The translations under genes and the position numbers were made by a program. A stretch of 64,000 nt of DNA. Origin: Candidatus Leptovillus gracilis. Lineage in GTDB: Bacteria; Chloroflexota; Anaerolineae; Promineifilales; Promineifilaceae. The stretch is taken from the NCBI GenBank assembly GCA_016716065.1, contig JADJXA010000002.1, positions 124,001-188,000 on the forward strand. The letters are read 5' to 3'. The number at the start of each line of letters is the position of its first letter. The first letter of the stretch is position 1. The notes below the pieces were generated by a model that made no database searches, had not been told where the DNA came from, and worked only from the letters and a program-made list of their open reading frames with translations. This document shows positions 1 through 8,622 of the stretch, in pieces.

Positions 1-1
1 C

Positions 2-76
2 CTGGTGGTCGCTGTCTTCATCGTCCTGGCTGAAGAAGGTCTATTTGCGCCTATATTGAGCTTTTTTGGCTTTTGA
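2..76 (+). CDS. nuoH: NADH-quinone oxidoreductase subunit H, C-terminal end (partial)
   Basis: An open frame enters from the left edge and stops at 74-76. Its 24 visible residues are a hydrophobic helix (LVVAVFIVLAEE...) followed by a short tail. This fits the last transmembrane helix of NuoH, the membrane subunit that helps form the quinone chamber of complex I. The identification rests mainly on position: nuoH normally precedes nuoI, which starts 106 bases downstream. The fragment alone is too short to be diagnostic. Confidence 0.55.
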   Translation: MVVAVFIVLAEEGLFAPILSFFGF

Positions 77-108
77 CCCGCGCGTAGGCGTAAGCCACCA
101 TCGTTTGT

Positions 109-164
109 GCAACACGGCATACGGATGACGGTTTACGAGATTACGGAACACGGAACACGAATCT
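109..164. repeat. Tandem-word intergenic repeat (CGGAACA words)
   Basis: The nuoH-nuoI gap contains overlapping short words related to ACGGAACACGGAACACG, preceded by the similar ACACGGCATACGG. The same CGGAACACGGAACACGG word recurs before nuoM (about 3953-3968), and a shorter form lies at the gatB start. It belongs to the class of low-complexity gap repeats found across the window. No T-tract follows, so a terminator role is not supported. Confidence 0.5.
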
Positions 165-182
165 ACCTGCTGGAGAACCGTT

Positions 183-692
183 ATGTTTGGAATGATTGCT
201 GAACTGGCCAAAGGGATGGGGATCACGCTGAAGCACTTTTTTCAGACGCCTGTGACCATCCAATACCCGGACGTGCAGCGCCCGGTGCGCAACCGCTTTA
301 AGGGGCGTCATGAACTAAAGCGGTACGACAATGGCCTGGAGAAGTGCATTGGCTGCTCTTTGTGCGCGGCGGCCTGCCCGGCCGACGCTATTTTTGTGGA
401 AGCGGCGGAGAATACAGACGACGAGCGATACTCGCCGGGCGAGCGTTTTGCGCGGGTGTATGAAATCAACATGCTGCGCTGCATCTTTTGTGGCTACTGC
501 GAAGATGCCTGCCCGACGGAGGCGATTGTGCTGGAACACAATTACGAGTTGAGTTTTTATGACCGGCAGAGCGCCATTTACACCAAAGATATGTTGATTG
601 TGGATGTGCCCGTGAACGGCCGTCCGACGCCACAAGTTGTCGAACCCGGTGTTTTCACAAAGGCCATCCCAGAGATGGAGAATCCGGCGTGA
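183..692 (+). CDS. nuoI: NADH-quinone oxidoreductase subunit I
   Basis: This 169-residue ferredoxin-like subunit carries the two [4Fe-4S] clusters (N6a/N6b) that pass electrons toward N2 in the peripheral arm of complex I. Two canonical CxxCxxCxxxCP motifs are visible, with cysteines at about 55/58/61/65 and 100/103/106/110, spaced as in NuoI/TYKY. Length matches the family. ATG at 183 follows GGAGAACCGTT, a reasonable Shine-Dalgarno. It lies in the nuo order H-I-J-K-L-M. Confidence 0.97.
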   Translation: MFGMIAELAKGMGITLKHFFQTPVTIQYPDVQRPVRNRFKGRHELKRYDNGLEKCIGCSLCAAACPADAIFVEAAENTDDERYSPGERFARVYEINMLRCIFCGYCEDACPTEAIVLEHNYELSFYDRQSAIYTKDMLIVDVPVNGRPTPQVVEPGVFTKAIPEMENPA

Positions 693-824
693 TCCACAGG
701 CTGTGTTCTGTGTCCTTTTGGTATTTCACCCTGAAGGTAGGAAGAATACGGAGATCAAACCTGTAAATACTCCGTGCCCGCCGCGTCTCCGTGGTAAGCA
801 GTTACGAATTGAAGGCGATTTCAT

Positions 825-1343
825 ATGGGTAATCCGATCATTTTTCTTCTGCTGGCGATTGTAGCTATCGGTTCAGGGCTAGGCATGTTGACCAGCCGCA
901 ATGCCGTCCACAGCGCCCTCTACCTGGTGCTGAACTTTGCCACGATTGGCATTTTTTACATCGTTTTGAACGCCCCGTTCATTGCGATGGTGCAGATTAC
1001 GGTGTATGCCGGAGCCATCATGGTGCTGTTCTTGTTTGTCATTATGCTGTTGGGCGCCGATCAATTGCAGGGTATCACAGACGTTCATGGCGGCGAGCGG
1101 TTTCATCGTGCTGCGGCTGGTCTGTTGGCGGCCGTTTTGCTCCTGACCACCGCTCTGCTCATCTTCCAGAGCGAAGCGCCCGCCGCGACGGCGCCGATGC
1201 TAGACAGCAGCCCTACCGCTCTGGGGCTGCGTCTGTTTGCTGGTTATGTCTTTCCCTTTCAAGTGACCGGCCTTCTGCTGTTGGCGGCCATGATTGGGGT
1301 GTTTATTTTTGGCAAAATCAAAAAGCGAGGTCAGGATGCCTGA
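825..1343 (+). CDS. nuoJ: NADH-quinone oxidoreductase subunit J
   Basis: A 172-residue integral membrane protein with about five hydrophobic helices, typical of NuoJ/ND6 in the proton-pumping membrane arm. The conserved region around VQITVYAGAIMVLFLFVIML (residues about 56-75), which contains the family pi-bulge helix, is present. The start follows GAAGGCGATTTCAT. A 132-base gap separates it from nuoI and holds repeated CTCCGTG-like words. Its last 8 bases overlap nuoK, implying translational coupling. Confidence 0.95.
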   Translation: MGNPIIFLLLAIVAIGSGLGMLTSRNAVHSALYLVLNFATIGIFYIVLNAPFIAMVQITVYAGAIMVLFLFVIMLLGADQLQGITDVHGGERFHRAAAGLLAAVLLLTTALLIFQSEAPAATAPMLDSSPTALGLRLFAGYVFPFQVTGLLLLAAMIGVFIFGKIKKRGQDA

Positions 1344-1644
1344 GGTCACGATTGATTGGTACATCGCGCTCAGCGTCATTTTGTTTACCATTGGCTCTCT
1401 GGGTGTTTTGCTGCGCCGCAACGCCATTATTATCTTCATGTCCATCGAGATGATGCTGAACTCGGCCAATCTGGCCTTTGTGGCCTTTGCCCGCCACCTC
1501 GGCGATCTGGATGGACAGGTGCTGGTGTTCTTTGTTATTACGGTGGCGGCGGCGGAAGTTGCCGTTGGGCTGGCGTTAGTCGTCGCCATTTTCCGCACCA
1601 GGAAGAGCATCAATATTGATGAAATGAATCTATTGAAGGGATAG
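1336..1644 (+). CDS. nuoK: NADH-quinone oxidoreductase subunit K
   Basis: A 102-residue three-helix subunit (NuoK/ND4L/MrpC family) of the complex I membrane arm. I chose ATG 1336 rather than an upstream in-frame ATG at 1294 because it gives the family length (about 100 residues), follows GAGGTCAGG, and starts at MPEVTIDWYI. The conserved membrane glutamates are visible in IEMMLNSANL and in the AAAEVAVGLAL helix. It overlaps nuoJ by 8 bases and precedes nuoL by 7. Confidence 0.95.
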   Translation: MPEVTIDWYIALSVILFTIGSLGVLLRRNAIIIFMSIEMMLNSANLAFVAFARHLGDLDGQVLVFFVITVAAAEVAVGLALVVAIFRTRKSINIDEMNLLKG

Positions 1645-1651
1645 CGCGATT

Positions 1652-3913
1652 ATGAATGCGTATGGATTAGCCCCTCTGCTGTTACTCTTCCCGGCCATTG
1701 GCGTGCTATTCAATGGGTTGGTGGGCCGTCGTTTTGTGGAGGCCGACGCCAAAATTGGCGAACGCTGGTCGGGTTGGTTTGCCAGCCTCATGGCGATCAG
1801 TTCGTTTGTGGTGGCCGTTTTGCTGTTTCTCGCGTTACGGGCCAATGAATTTCAGGCTGTGATTGTGCCGATTATGGATTGGATCTCCATCCCATCGGCT
1901 AACTTTCATGTCCCCTGGGCTATTCGTGTAGATACGCTGTCGGTGACGATGATGTTGGTGGTCAGCGGCGTTGGCTCGCTCATCCACATCTACGCCATCG
2001 GCTACATGCACGGCGATCCCAATTTCTCCCGCTTTTTTACCTATTTCAACCTGTTTATATTTTTCATGTTGATTTTGGTGTCTGGCAGCACGTATCTGGT
2101 GCTGTTTGTTGGTTGGGAAGGGGTGGGCTTGTGTTCCTTCCTGCTGATTAGTTTCTGGTTCGACCGCACCAATGCGGCCGGGAAAGCGATGAACGCTGAC
2201 GCCGGCCGTAAAGCCTTTATTGTCAACCGCGTGGGCGATTTTGGCATGATCCTGGCGATCTTCCTGATGTTTTGGGCGTTTGGTTCGCTGGAATTTGAGG
2301 CGGTGTTTGACACGGCCGTACACATGTTCGAGACACAGCACATCGTCCAGTTTGGCCTGTTTTCTGCGCCCATTGGCGTGGTGGTGACGGCGATAACGGC
2401 GCTGTTCTTGTTGGGCGCGGCCGGTAAATCGGCGCAGATTCCGCTGTACGTCTGGCTGCCAGACGCCATGGCCGGCCCCACGCCCGTCTCCGCCCTCATC
2501 CACGCGGCGACGATGGTCACGTCGGGCATTTATTTGCTGGTGCGCAGCAATGTTTTGGTGGAGATTTCACGGGCGAGCTTTATTGAAGAAGGAACGGCCG
2601 TATTCAACCTCATCTCCGCCCCCGACCTCATCGCCTACACCGGGGCTTTCACCGCCTTGCTGGCCGGTCTGATCGCTTTCACCCAATACGACATCAAAAA
2701 AGTGCTGGCTTACTCTACCGTCAGCCAGCTAGGTTTTATGATTGCCGCGGCTGGCACGGGCGCTTATGTCGCCGCCATGTTCCATTTGATCACCCATGCT
2801 TTCTTCAAGGCGCTGCTCTTTCTCGGCTCCGGCTCGGTCATTCACGGCATGGAACACGGCCACCACCACCTGCATGATCACGGCCATGGCAGCCATCACG
2901 GCCACGACGAAGGGCATTTTGATCCCCAGGATATGCGCACGATGGGCGGCCTGCGCCACAAAATGCCCTTCACCTTCTGGACCTATCTCATTGGTGCGAT
3001 GGCTCTGGCGGGTATCTTCCCGCTGGCTGGTTTCTGGTCTAAGGACGAACTGTTGGCCCACGAGAGCTTTAATCATGGCTCTACCTTCACCATAGTCTAT
3101 TGGGTCTTAACGGCAGCTGCCTTCTGCACCGCCTTTTACATGGGCCGCCAACTGATGATGGTCTTTTTCGGCCAGCCGCGCCACAAAGCGGCCGAACACG
3201 CTTCTGAAAGCTCCCCCTTAATGACCGTGCCGCTGATGATCCTGGCTGGATTAACCCTCTTTGGTGGTCTGCTCAATTTGCCTTTCGCGTCGGAAGCGGC
3301 CTACAAAGCCAGCAAAGTGGCCCACGATCCGGGCATCAACCTGGCGTTGGAACATTGGCTGGAAGAATCGCTGCCGGTCTTTGAATTGGCCGAAGAGGGC
3401 GTCTTTGCCGAAGAGCCGCCGTATACACCCACCTGGATCCAATACAATGTGGCTCTCATTTCGTCGGCTCTGGCGTTGGCTGGCCTGGGGCTTTCGATGC
3501 TGCTTGTCTACCGGCGTAGACCGGAAACGGCCGTCTCGCCCGACCCGCTGGAAAAACTCAAGCCGCTTTGGTGGTTCCGCATCTTGCCGCTGGAAACCTT
3601 TTACATGAAATTTGTCGTGCCCCCCTTCAACCGGCTGGCAAACTGGCTGGCCTATACCGTAGATTGGGAATTTTGGCACGATTTTGTCCACAACAACCTC
3701 ATCCGCGACTTGTTTGGCAGCTTTGCCACTTTCCTGGCCGACATTTTCGACAAATATGGCGTTGACGGCACGGTAAACGGCATTGGCAGCGCCACCAAAG
3801 GGTTGGCCGGCACTTTACGCCGCACCCAGACCGGCTTTGCCCGCACCTCTGCCCTCGGCGTTTTCTTCGGCGCGGTGGCGCTGCTGGTATATTTTTTGTG
3901 GGTGCTTAACTAG
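1652..3913 (+). CDS. nuoL: NADH-quinone oxidoreductase subunit L
   Basis: A 753-residue antiporter-like subunit, distal in the complex I membrane arm, with about 15 transmembrane helices. GWEGVGLCSFLLI, GKSAQIPLYVWLPDAMAGPT and the SALIHAATMVTSGIYL helix are all conserved NuoL/MrpA motifs. The C-terminal lateral-helix region extends to about residue 740. One oddity is a loop at about residues 398-425 with 12 histidines in 25 positions, between SGSVIHGM and DPQDMRTMGG. It starts 7 bases after nuoK. Confidence 0.96.
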   Translation: MNAYGLAPLLLLFPAIGVLFNGLVGRRFVEADAKIGERWSGWFASLMAISSFVVAVLLFLALRANEFQAVIVPIMDWISIPSANFHVPWAIRVDTLSVTMMLVVSGVGSLIHIYAIGYMHGDPNFSRFFTYFNLFIFFMLILVSGSTYLVLFVGWEGVGLCSFLLISFWFDRTNAAGKAMNADAGRKAFIVNRVGDFGMILAIFLMFWAFGSLEFEAVFDTAVHMFETQHIVQFGLFSAPIGVVVTAITALFLLGAAGKSAQIPLYVWLPDAMAGPTPVSALIHAATMVTSGIYLLVRSNVLVEISRASFIEEGTAVFNLISAPDLIAYTGAFTALLAGLIAFTQYDIKKVLAYSTVSQLGFMIAAAGTGAYVAAMFHLITHAFFKALLFLGSGSVIHGMEHGHHHLHDHGHGSHHGHDEGHFDPQDMRTMGGLRHKMPFTFWTYLIGAMALAGIFPLAGFWSKDELLAHESFNHGSTFTIVYWVLTAAAFCTAFYMGRQLMMVFFGQPRHKAAEHASESSPLMTVPLMILAGLTLFGGLLNLPFASEAAYKASKVAHDPGINLALEHWLEESLPVFELAEEGVFAEEPPYTPTWIQYNVALISSALALAGLGLSMLLVYRRRPETAVSPDPLEKLKPLWWFRILPLETFYMKFVVPPFNRLANWLAYTVDWEFWHDFVHNNLIRDLFGSFATFLADIFDKYGVDGTVNGIGSATKGLAGTLRRTQTGFARTSALGVFFGAVALLVYFLWVLN

Positions 3914-3926
3914 GATTTGTCACCTG

Positions 3927-3968
3927 TAGTCCGTAATCCGTAGTCCGTAATCGGAACACGGAACACGG
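3927..3968. repeat. Tandem-word intergenic repeat (CCGTAAT / CGGAACA words)
   Basis: The nuoL-nuoM gap is built from the words AGTCCGTAATCCGTAGTCCG followed by CGGAACACGGAACACGG. The second word repeats the one at 141-157. The CCGTAAT/CCGTATT words also appear around 17390 after the EcsC-like gene. The strings show tandem slippage-like structure rather than coding potential. Confidence 0.55.
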
Positions 3969-3996
3969 TTCAAGAAATACCGACTTTGGAGAAGCA

Positions 3997-5505
3997 ATGA
4001 GCATGTTATTAACCATTCTAGTTTTCTTCCCGCTGCTGGGGGTGATTGCCATCCTGATTGCTGACCGGGGTAAGGGACAATCGGACAATCTGATCAAGTG
4101 GATTGCGCTGGCGACCAGTGGCATCACGTTGGTGATTTCGGTGGTGGTTTTAGCCAGTTACAACAGCGCCCTCAGCGGCCTGCAATTGGTGGACCGCTTT
4201 GCCTGGATACCGGCCTGGGGCATTGATTACCACCTGGGCGTAGACGGCTTGAGCATTTTGATGGTCCTGCTGACCGCGTTCATCAGCGTCATCGCCATTG
4301 CTGCTTCCTGGACGGCTATTGACAAGCAAATCAAAGGGTACTATATCCTGATGCTGCTGATGGAAGTGGGCATGATGGGCGTTTTCCTGGCGCAGGACTT
4401 GTTCTTGTTTTACATTTTCTGGGAATTTACGCTCATCCCCATGTATTTCCTGATCGGCATTTGGGGTGGCAGCGAACGGGTGTACGCCTCCCTTAAGTTC
4501 TTCCTTTATACCATGGCCGGTTCCCTGCTGATGCTGTTAGCGATTTTGTACATGGGTATCACCAACGACACCTTCTCTGTGCCGGACTTGATTGTCGGCC
4601 GGGCCGCTTTTGCCCACGCGCAGCATATGTTGTTCCTGGGTTTTGCCATTGCCTTTGCCATCAAAGTGCCGATTTTCCCCTTCCACACCTGGCTGCCGGA
4701 TGCCCACACGCAAGCGCCCACGGCCGGTTCCATTATTCTGGCCGGCGTGCTGCTGAAGATGGGCACCTATGGTTTTGTGCGTTTTAATCTGCCCCTATTC
4801 CCACAGGCGTCCTTTGATTATGCCCCGGCCATCGCTGTGCTGGCGATTATCGGCATCATTTATGGCGCACTTGTCTCTTTCCCGCAAAAGGACGTGAAGA
4901 AGTTGGTGGCTTACTCCAGCATCAGCCATTTGGGGTTTGTGATGTTGGGCATTTTTTCGCTTAATTCGGCCGGGATTCAGGGCGGTATTTTGCAAGGGGT
5001 GAATCATGGCCTTTCCACAGGCGCGTTGTTTTTCCTGGTGGGCGTCATTTACGAGCAGCGCCATACGCGCCTGATGTCGGAGTTTGGTGGTTTGTGGAAG
5101 GCGATCCCGTTGTTTTCGGTGTTGTCGTTGATTGTGGTGCTGTCCAGCATGGGCTTGCCTGGCTTGAACGGCTTCGTGGGCGAATTTACCATTTTGCTGG
5201 GTTCGATGGGCGCGGAATCGTTGGGCACGCATCCCTGGATTTTCACCGCCTTTGCCGCGTCGGGCGTGATTTTGGCGGCCGTTTACCTGCTGTGGATGTT
5301 CCAAAATGTCTTTATGGGGCCGTTGAATAATCCGAAAAACCAGGCGCTGCGCGATGTGAACGGCCGTGAACTGGCTATCTTCCTCGCTTTCCTGCTGTTC
5401 ATCGTCTGGATCGGCATCGCCCCCTCCGGCTACTTTAACCTGATGGACAGTTCGGTGTCCCAATTGGTCAGCGACATCAGCGCCACGGTGCTGGTCGGAC
5501 AATAA
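3997..5505 (+). CDS. nuoM: NADH-quinone oxidoreductase subunit M
   Basis: A 502-residue antiporter-like subunit with about 14 transmembrane helices. Diagnostic stretches are the FYIFWEFTLIPMYFLIGIWG helix with its key glutamate, KVPIFPFHTWLPDAHTQAPT, and KKLVAYSSISHLGFVMLGIF. ATG 3997 is preceded by TTGGAGAAGCA. It belongs to the nuo operon but is separated from nuoN by about 3.1 kb containing two unrelated-looking genes. Confidence 0.96.
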   Translation: MSMLLTILVFFPLLGVIAILIADRGKGQSDNLIKWIALATSGITLVISVVVLASYNSALSGLQLVDRFAWIPAWGIDYHLGVDGLSILMVLLTAFISVIAIAASWTAIDKQIKGYYILMLLMEVGMMGVFLAQDLFLFYIFWEFTLIPMYFLIGIWGGSERVYASLKFFLYTMAGSLLMLLAILYMGITNDTFSVPDLIVGRAAFAHAQHMLFLGFAIAFAIKVPIFPFHTWLPDAHTQAPTAGSIILAGVLLKMGTYGFVRFNLPLFPQASFDYAPAIAVLAIIGIIYGALVSFPQKDVKKLVAYSSISHLGFVMLGIFSLNSAGIQGGILQGVNHGLSTGALFFLVGVIYEQRHTRLMSEFGGLWKAIPLFSVLSLIVVLSSMGLPGLNGFVGEFTILLGSMGAESLGTHPWIFTAFAASGVILAAVYLLWMFQNVFMGPLNNPKNQALRDVNGRELAIFLAFLLFIVWIGIAPSGYFNLMDSSVSQLVSDISATVLVGQ

Positions 5506-5512
5506 TTAAAAC

Positions 5513-5547
5513 GATGAACGATGAACGCAGAACGCTCATCGTTCATC
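5513..5547. repeat. Tandem-word hairpin (GATGAAC words)
   Basis: GATGAACGATGAACG (5513-5527) pairs with CGCTCATCGTTCATC (5533-5547), 14 of 15 positions, around a 5-base loop. Each arm is itself a tandem of GATGAAC or its complement. It sits directly after nuoM. No clear T-tract follows, so it may be a gap repeat, an mRNA-stabilising hairpin or a weak terminator. Confidence 0.6.
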
Positions 5548-5561
5548 CTTCATCATTCCCC

Positions 5562-6386
5562 ATGTCGCCCGTTTACTTCGTCCATCTTAGCGATACGCAC
5601 ATTGGGCCAACGGCCGTTTCCCCAGATCAGCATGGCGTTTATCCCTGGCCGTGCGCCAACCGGCTGGTAGACATCATCAACGATTTGCCGGTTCGGCCCG
5701 ATTTTGTCATCCATACCGGCGATGTGGCCTACGCGCCGGACCCGGCGGCCTACGAATTGGCCGCTGCCACCTTCGTCCGCCTCAACGTGCCCATCTACTA
5801 CGTCAACGGCAACCACGACGCGGCGCACCTGATCAACGCCCATCTGCCGATGGGTCCTAAGATGGATGTTAGCGGCGACCCCAATACGGTGTCTTATACC
5901 TTTGACGTGAAAGGAGAATGTTTCCTGGTGCTGGACACGCGCGGTCCAGACGAAATTGACCCGCAGGGCTGGCTTTCTGAAACGCAGTTAGCCGCCGCCC
6001 GCGCCGAAGCGCAGCCAGGCGGCCGGCCGCTGACAATTTTTATGCACCATCCCATCTGGCCGCTGAACGCCGAATGGATGGATGCGCACATGTTGGTACA
6101 AAACGGCCGTCTCCTGCATAACCTTCTGCTCCCGGCGCGCGGCCGGCTGCGGGGCGTGTTTCACGGCCATGTCCACCAACCCATGCAAACTGTGCGCGAT
6201 GGCATCCTTTACAGCAGCGCCGCCAGCGCCTACACCCAATTCGCCGCCTGGCCCGGCGACATGACAGTGCGCCACGCCTTCGACGATGACCCTGGCTACG
6301 CTTTCGTTCACTTGCTGCCAGGGCAGACCATCATCCACCAGCACACCTTTGCCCGGCCAGAAGAATTGCCAATAGCCAATTGTTAA
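5562..6386 (+). CDS. Calcineurin-like metallophosphoesterase (3',5'-cyclic AMP phosphodiesterase/icc-like)
   Basis: A 274-residue cytoplasmic dimetal phosphoesterase. All metal-binding motifs are in order: DTHIG (residues about 10-14), GDVAY, GNHD, HHP and HGHVH. This is the arrangement of the CpdA/Icc and related class III phosphodiesterases, but the true substrate cannot be read from sequence. An upstream ATG at 5514 is in frame, yet it would translate the hairpin repeat, so I prefer ATG 5562 (MSPVYFVHLSDTH). Its place between nuoM and nuoN is unusual. Confidence 0.85.
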   Translation: MSPVYFVHLSDTHIGPTAVSPDQHGVYPWPCANRLVDIINDLPVRPDFVIHTGDVAYAPDPAAYELAAATFVRLNVPIYYVNGNHDAAHLINAHLPMGPKMDVSGDPNTVSYTFDVKGECFLVLDTRGPDEIDPQGWLSETQLAAARAEAQPGGRPLTIFMHHPIWPLNAEWMDAHMLVQNGRLLHNLLLPARGRLRGVFHGHVHQPMQTVRDGILYSSAASAYTQFAAWPGDMTVRHAFDDDPGYAFVHLLPGQTIIHQHTFARPEELPIANC

Positions 6387-6461
6387 TAGTCAATGGCGAA
6401 CTAAAGAGCGCGAACCGTTGACAATTGACAATTGACCATTAACCATTAACCATTGACCATT
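6371..6461. repeat. Tandem-word intergenic repeat (CAATTG / CCATTAA words)
   Basis: The left part is AATAGCCAATTGTTAATAGT and the right part is a run of TTGACAATTGACAATTGACC followed by CCATTAACCATTAACCATTG. The two parts are approximately reverse complementary, so the region can fold. The right word run ends exactly at the ATG of the next gene (6462). This is a clear case of the short-word gap repeats. Confidence 0.6.
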
Positions 6462-8519
6462 ATGAAAATTTACGGCGCTTGCCCTCATGATTGTCCCGAT
6501 ACCTGCGGCGTGATTACCGAGGTGGAAAACGGCCGTGCTGTCAATTTCTACGCCGACCCCGACCATGCCATCACCCAGGGCTGGTTGTGCGCCAAGGTAC
6601 GGCCGTATCTGGACCACGTGTACCACCCCGACCGGCTGCAAACTCCCTTGCGTCGCATTGGACCCAAAGGGGATGGGCAGTGGCAAGCCATCACCTGGGA
6701 CGAGGCGCTGGCTGAAATTGGGGCGCGCTGGCGCGAAATCATCGCCGAGTATGGCGCGGCGGCCATTTTGCCCTACAGCTACAGCGGCACGTTGGGCCTG
6801 GTGCAGATGAGCGTGTGCAACGGCCGTTTCTGGAACCGTTTGGGCGCCAGCCGCTTAGAGCGTTCTATTTGCGGCGCGGCAGCCGAATTTGCCGTAGAGG
6901 CCACCCTGGGTGCGCGCCACACGGCGCGCTATGACGACGTGGCCCACAGCAAGCTGGTCATCATTTGGGGACATAACCCTGTTAGCACCGCGCCCCACTT
7001 CATGCCCCACCTGAAAGATGCGCAGCGCGCCGGAACCCAGGTAATCGTCATTGATCCGCGCTGCACGCGCACCGCCAAAGGTGCAGATTGGCACATCGCC
7101 CCCAAACCGGCCACCGATGGGGCGCTGGCATTGGGTCTGGCGCATATCATCGCCGCCGAAAATTTGCACAACGAAGCATGGCTGGCGGCACACACGGTGG
7201 GCTGGCCGGAGCTGCGCGACCGTCTGGCCGATTACCCGCCGGAGCGCGTGGCGCAAATCACCGGTCTGCCGGTGGACGACATCATCCAACTGGCCCGCCT
7301 GTACGCCACCACCCAACCGGCGCTCATCAAAATCGCCGATGGCTTGCAGCGCCACCTGAACGGCGGGCAGACGGTGCGGGCGATTTGCGCCCTGCCGGCC
7401 GTCACCGGGCAGTATGGCGCGCGCGGCGGCGGTCTGGCTTATTCGGCCAGCGGTTATTTGCAGTGGGATGGCGCGGTGCTGAAAAAATGGGCCGACTGTC
7501 CGCCCCCGGCGCGGTCGGTGAATATGAACCGGCTGGGTGCGGCGCTTTTGGGCGAGGCGGCCGATCCGCCCATCCAATCGCTGTACGTGTTTGGCTCCAA
7601 TCCGGCGGCGATAGCCCCCAATGCCGGGCAGGTGGTGGCCGGTTTGCAGCGCGAAGATTTGTTTACGGTGGTGCATGAGCTGTTTATGACAGACACGGCC
7701 GTTTACGCCGACATCGTGCTGCCCGCCACGTCGCAGTTGGAACACACCGATTTACATAAAGCCTACGGCCATACGGTGCTGGCCTACAATGCCCCGGCCA
7801 TCCCGCCATTGGGCGAAAGCAAGAGCAATTGGGAGGTGATGGGCTTGTTGGCGCGGGCGATGGGCTTCGACGAACCCTGGCTGCATCAGAGCGCCGACGA
7901 GGTGATTGCCGATGTGCTGCGGGCGACGGCCGTTACCAACCCCGCTCTGGCCGACGTCACCCTGGAACGCCTGCAAGCCGAACGTTCGATTGAACTGCGC
8001 TATGAGCCGGATGTGCCCTTTGCCGACGGCCGTTTCCCCACCGCCAGCGGCCGGGTGGAACTGTTCAGCCAGCCCATGGCCGATTTGGGGCTGGACCCAC
8101 TGCCGGGGTACGTGGCGGCGGAGGATGATGGGGCCAATGACGGCCGTTTCCCACCTGAAGAAGCGCTTAGCCTCATCACCGGCGCGGCGCATCATTTTGT
8201 CACCAGCAGCTTTGCCAACCAGGCCGGGCTGCTGGCCCGCGAAGGCGAGCCATTTGTGGAAATCCACCCCGACGACGCCGCCCGGCGCGGGATTGGGCAG
8301 GGCGACCAGGTGGTCGTGCAAAACGGACGTGGTTGGTGCGAGCTAAAAGCCATCGTCACCGATGGCGTGCGGCCAGGGGTGGTGGTGTCGCCGAAGGGGC
8401 GCTGGAGTCGGTTGGGCGACGGCCGTAACATCAATTGGACCACGCCCGATGCCCTGGGCGACATGGCTGGGCAAAGCACATTTCACAGCAACCGGGTGTG
8501 GCTGAGAAAAGCGGGTTAA
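6462..8519 (+). CDS. Molybdopterin-dependent oxidoreductase (DMSO reductase superfamily)
   Basis: A 685-residue protein of the bis-MGD molybdopterin family. The N-terminus has a [4Fe-4S] motif, CPHDCPDTCG followed by GWLCAKV, with cysteines at about 7, 11, 15 and 43. Then come the oxidoreductase core (SICGAAAEFA, IIWGHNPVSTAPH, YVFGSNPAAIAPN, ADIVLPATSQLEH) and the MGD-binding C-terminal beta-barrel from about residue 560. No signal peptide, iron-sulfur subunit or membrane anchor is encoded beside it. Substrate is unknown: thiosulfate, polysulfide, formate and other acceptors occur in this family. A TTG nine bases upstream lies in the repeat and was rejected as start. Confidence 0.85.
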   Translation: MKIYGACPHDCPDTCGVITEVENGRAVNFYADPDHAITQGWLCAKVRPYLDHVYHPDRLQTPLRRIGPKGDGQWQAITWDEALAEIGARWREIIAEYGAAAILPYSYSGTLGLVQMSVCNGRFWNRLGASRLERSICGAAAEFAVEATLGARHTARYDDVAHSKLVIIWGHNPVSTAPHFMPHLKDAQRAGTQVIVIDPRCTRTAKGADWHIAPKPATDGALALGLAHIIAAENLHNEAWLAAHTVGWPELRDRLADYPPERVAQITGLPVDDIIQLARLYATTQPALIKIADGLQRHLNGGQTVRAICALPAVTGQYGARGGGLAYSASGYLQWDGAVLKKWADCPPPARSVNMNRLGAALLGEAADPPIQSLYVFGSNPAAIAPNAGQVVAGLQREDLFTVVHELFMTDTAVYADIVLPATSQLEHTDLHKAYGHTVLAYNAPAIPPLGESKSNWEVMGLLARAMGFDEPWLHQSADEVIADVLRATAVTNPALADVTLERLQAERSIELRYEPDVPFADGRFPTASGRVELFSQPMADLGLDPLPGYVAAEDDGANDGRFPPEEALSLITGAAHHFVTSSFANQAGLLAREGEPFVEIHPDDAARRGIGQGDQVVVQNGRGWCELKAIVTDGVRPGVVVSPKGRWSRLGDGRNINWTTPDALGDMAGQSTFHSNRVWLRKAG

Positions 8520-8520
8520 T

Positions 8521-8571
8521 GGTTGGTTCGTTTGCTGGTTGGTTAGCCAACCAACCAACTAACTAACTCCT
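8521..8571. repeat. Tandem-word hairpin (GGTT / AACC words)
   Basis: The gap before nuoN contains GGTTGGTTCGTTTGCTGGTT on the left and AACCAACCAACTAACTAAC on the right, able to fold back on each other. The same GGTT/AACC architecture occurs before gatA (46085-46133) and before the small gene at 61327 (61277-61317), so this word class has three copies in the window. Confidence 0.65.
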
Positions 8572-8622
8572 CCACTATGTGGTAAGATCGTGAAATAACG
8601 AGCAAACAAGAAGGTTAAAGCT

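Noticed and set aside
5514..5561. Upstream in-frame start for the metallophosphoesterase
   Set aside because: The extra residues are encoded by a hairpin repeat. The family N-terminus begins at ATG 5562.
6855..7745. 296-codon minus-strand ORF inside the molybdopterin oxidoreductase
   Set aside because: The plus frame has family motifs throughout; the antisense translation is composition-driven.
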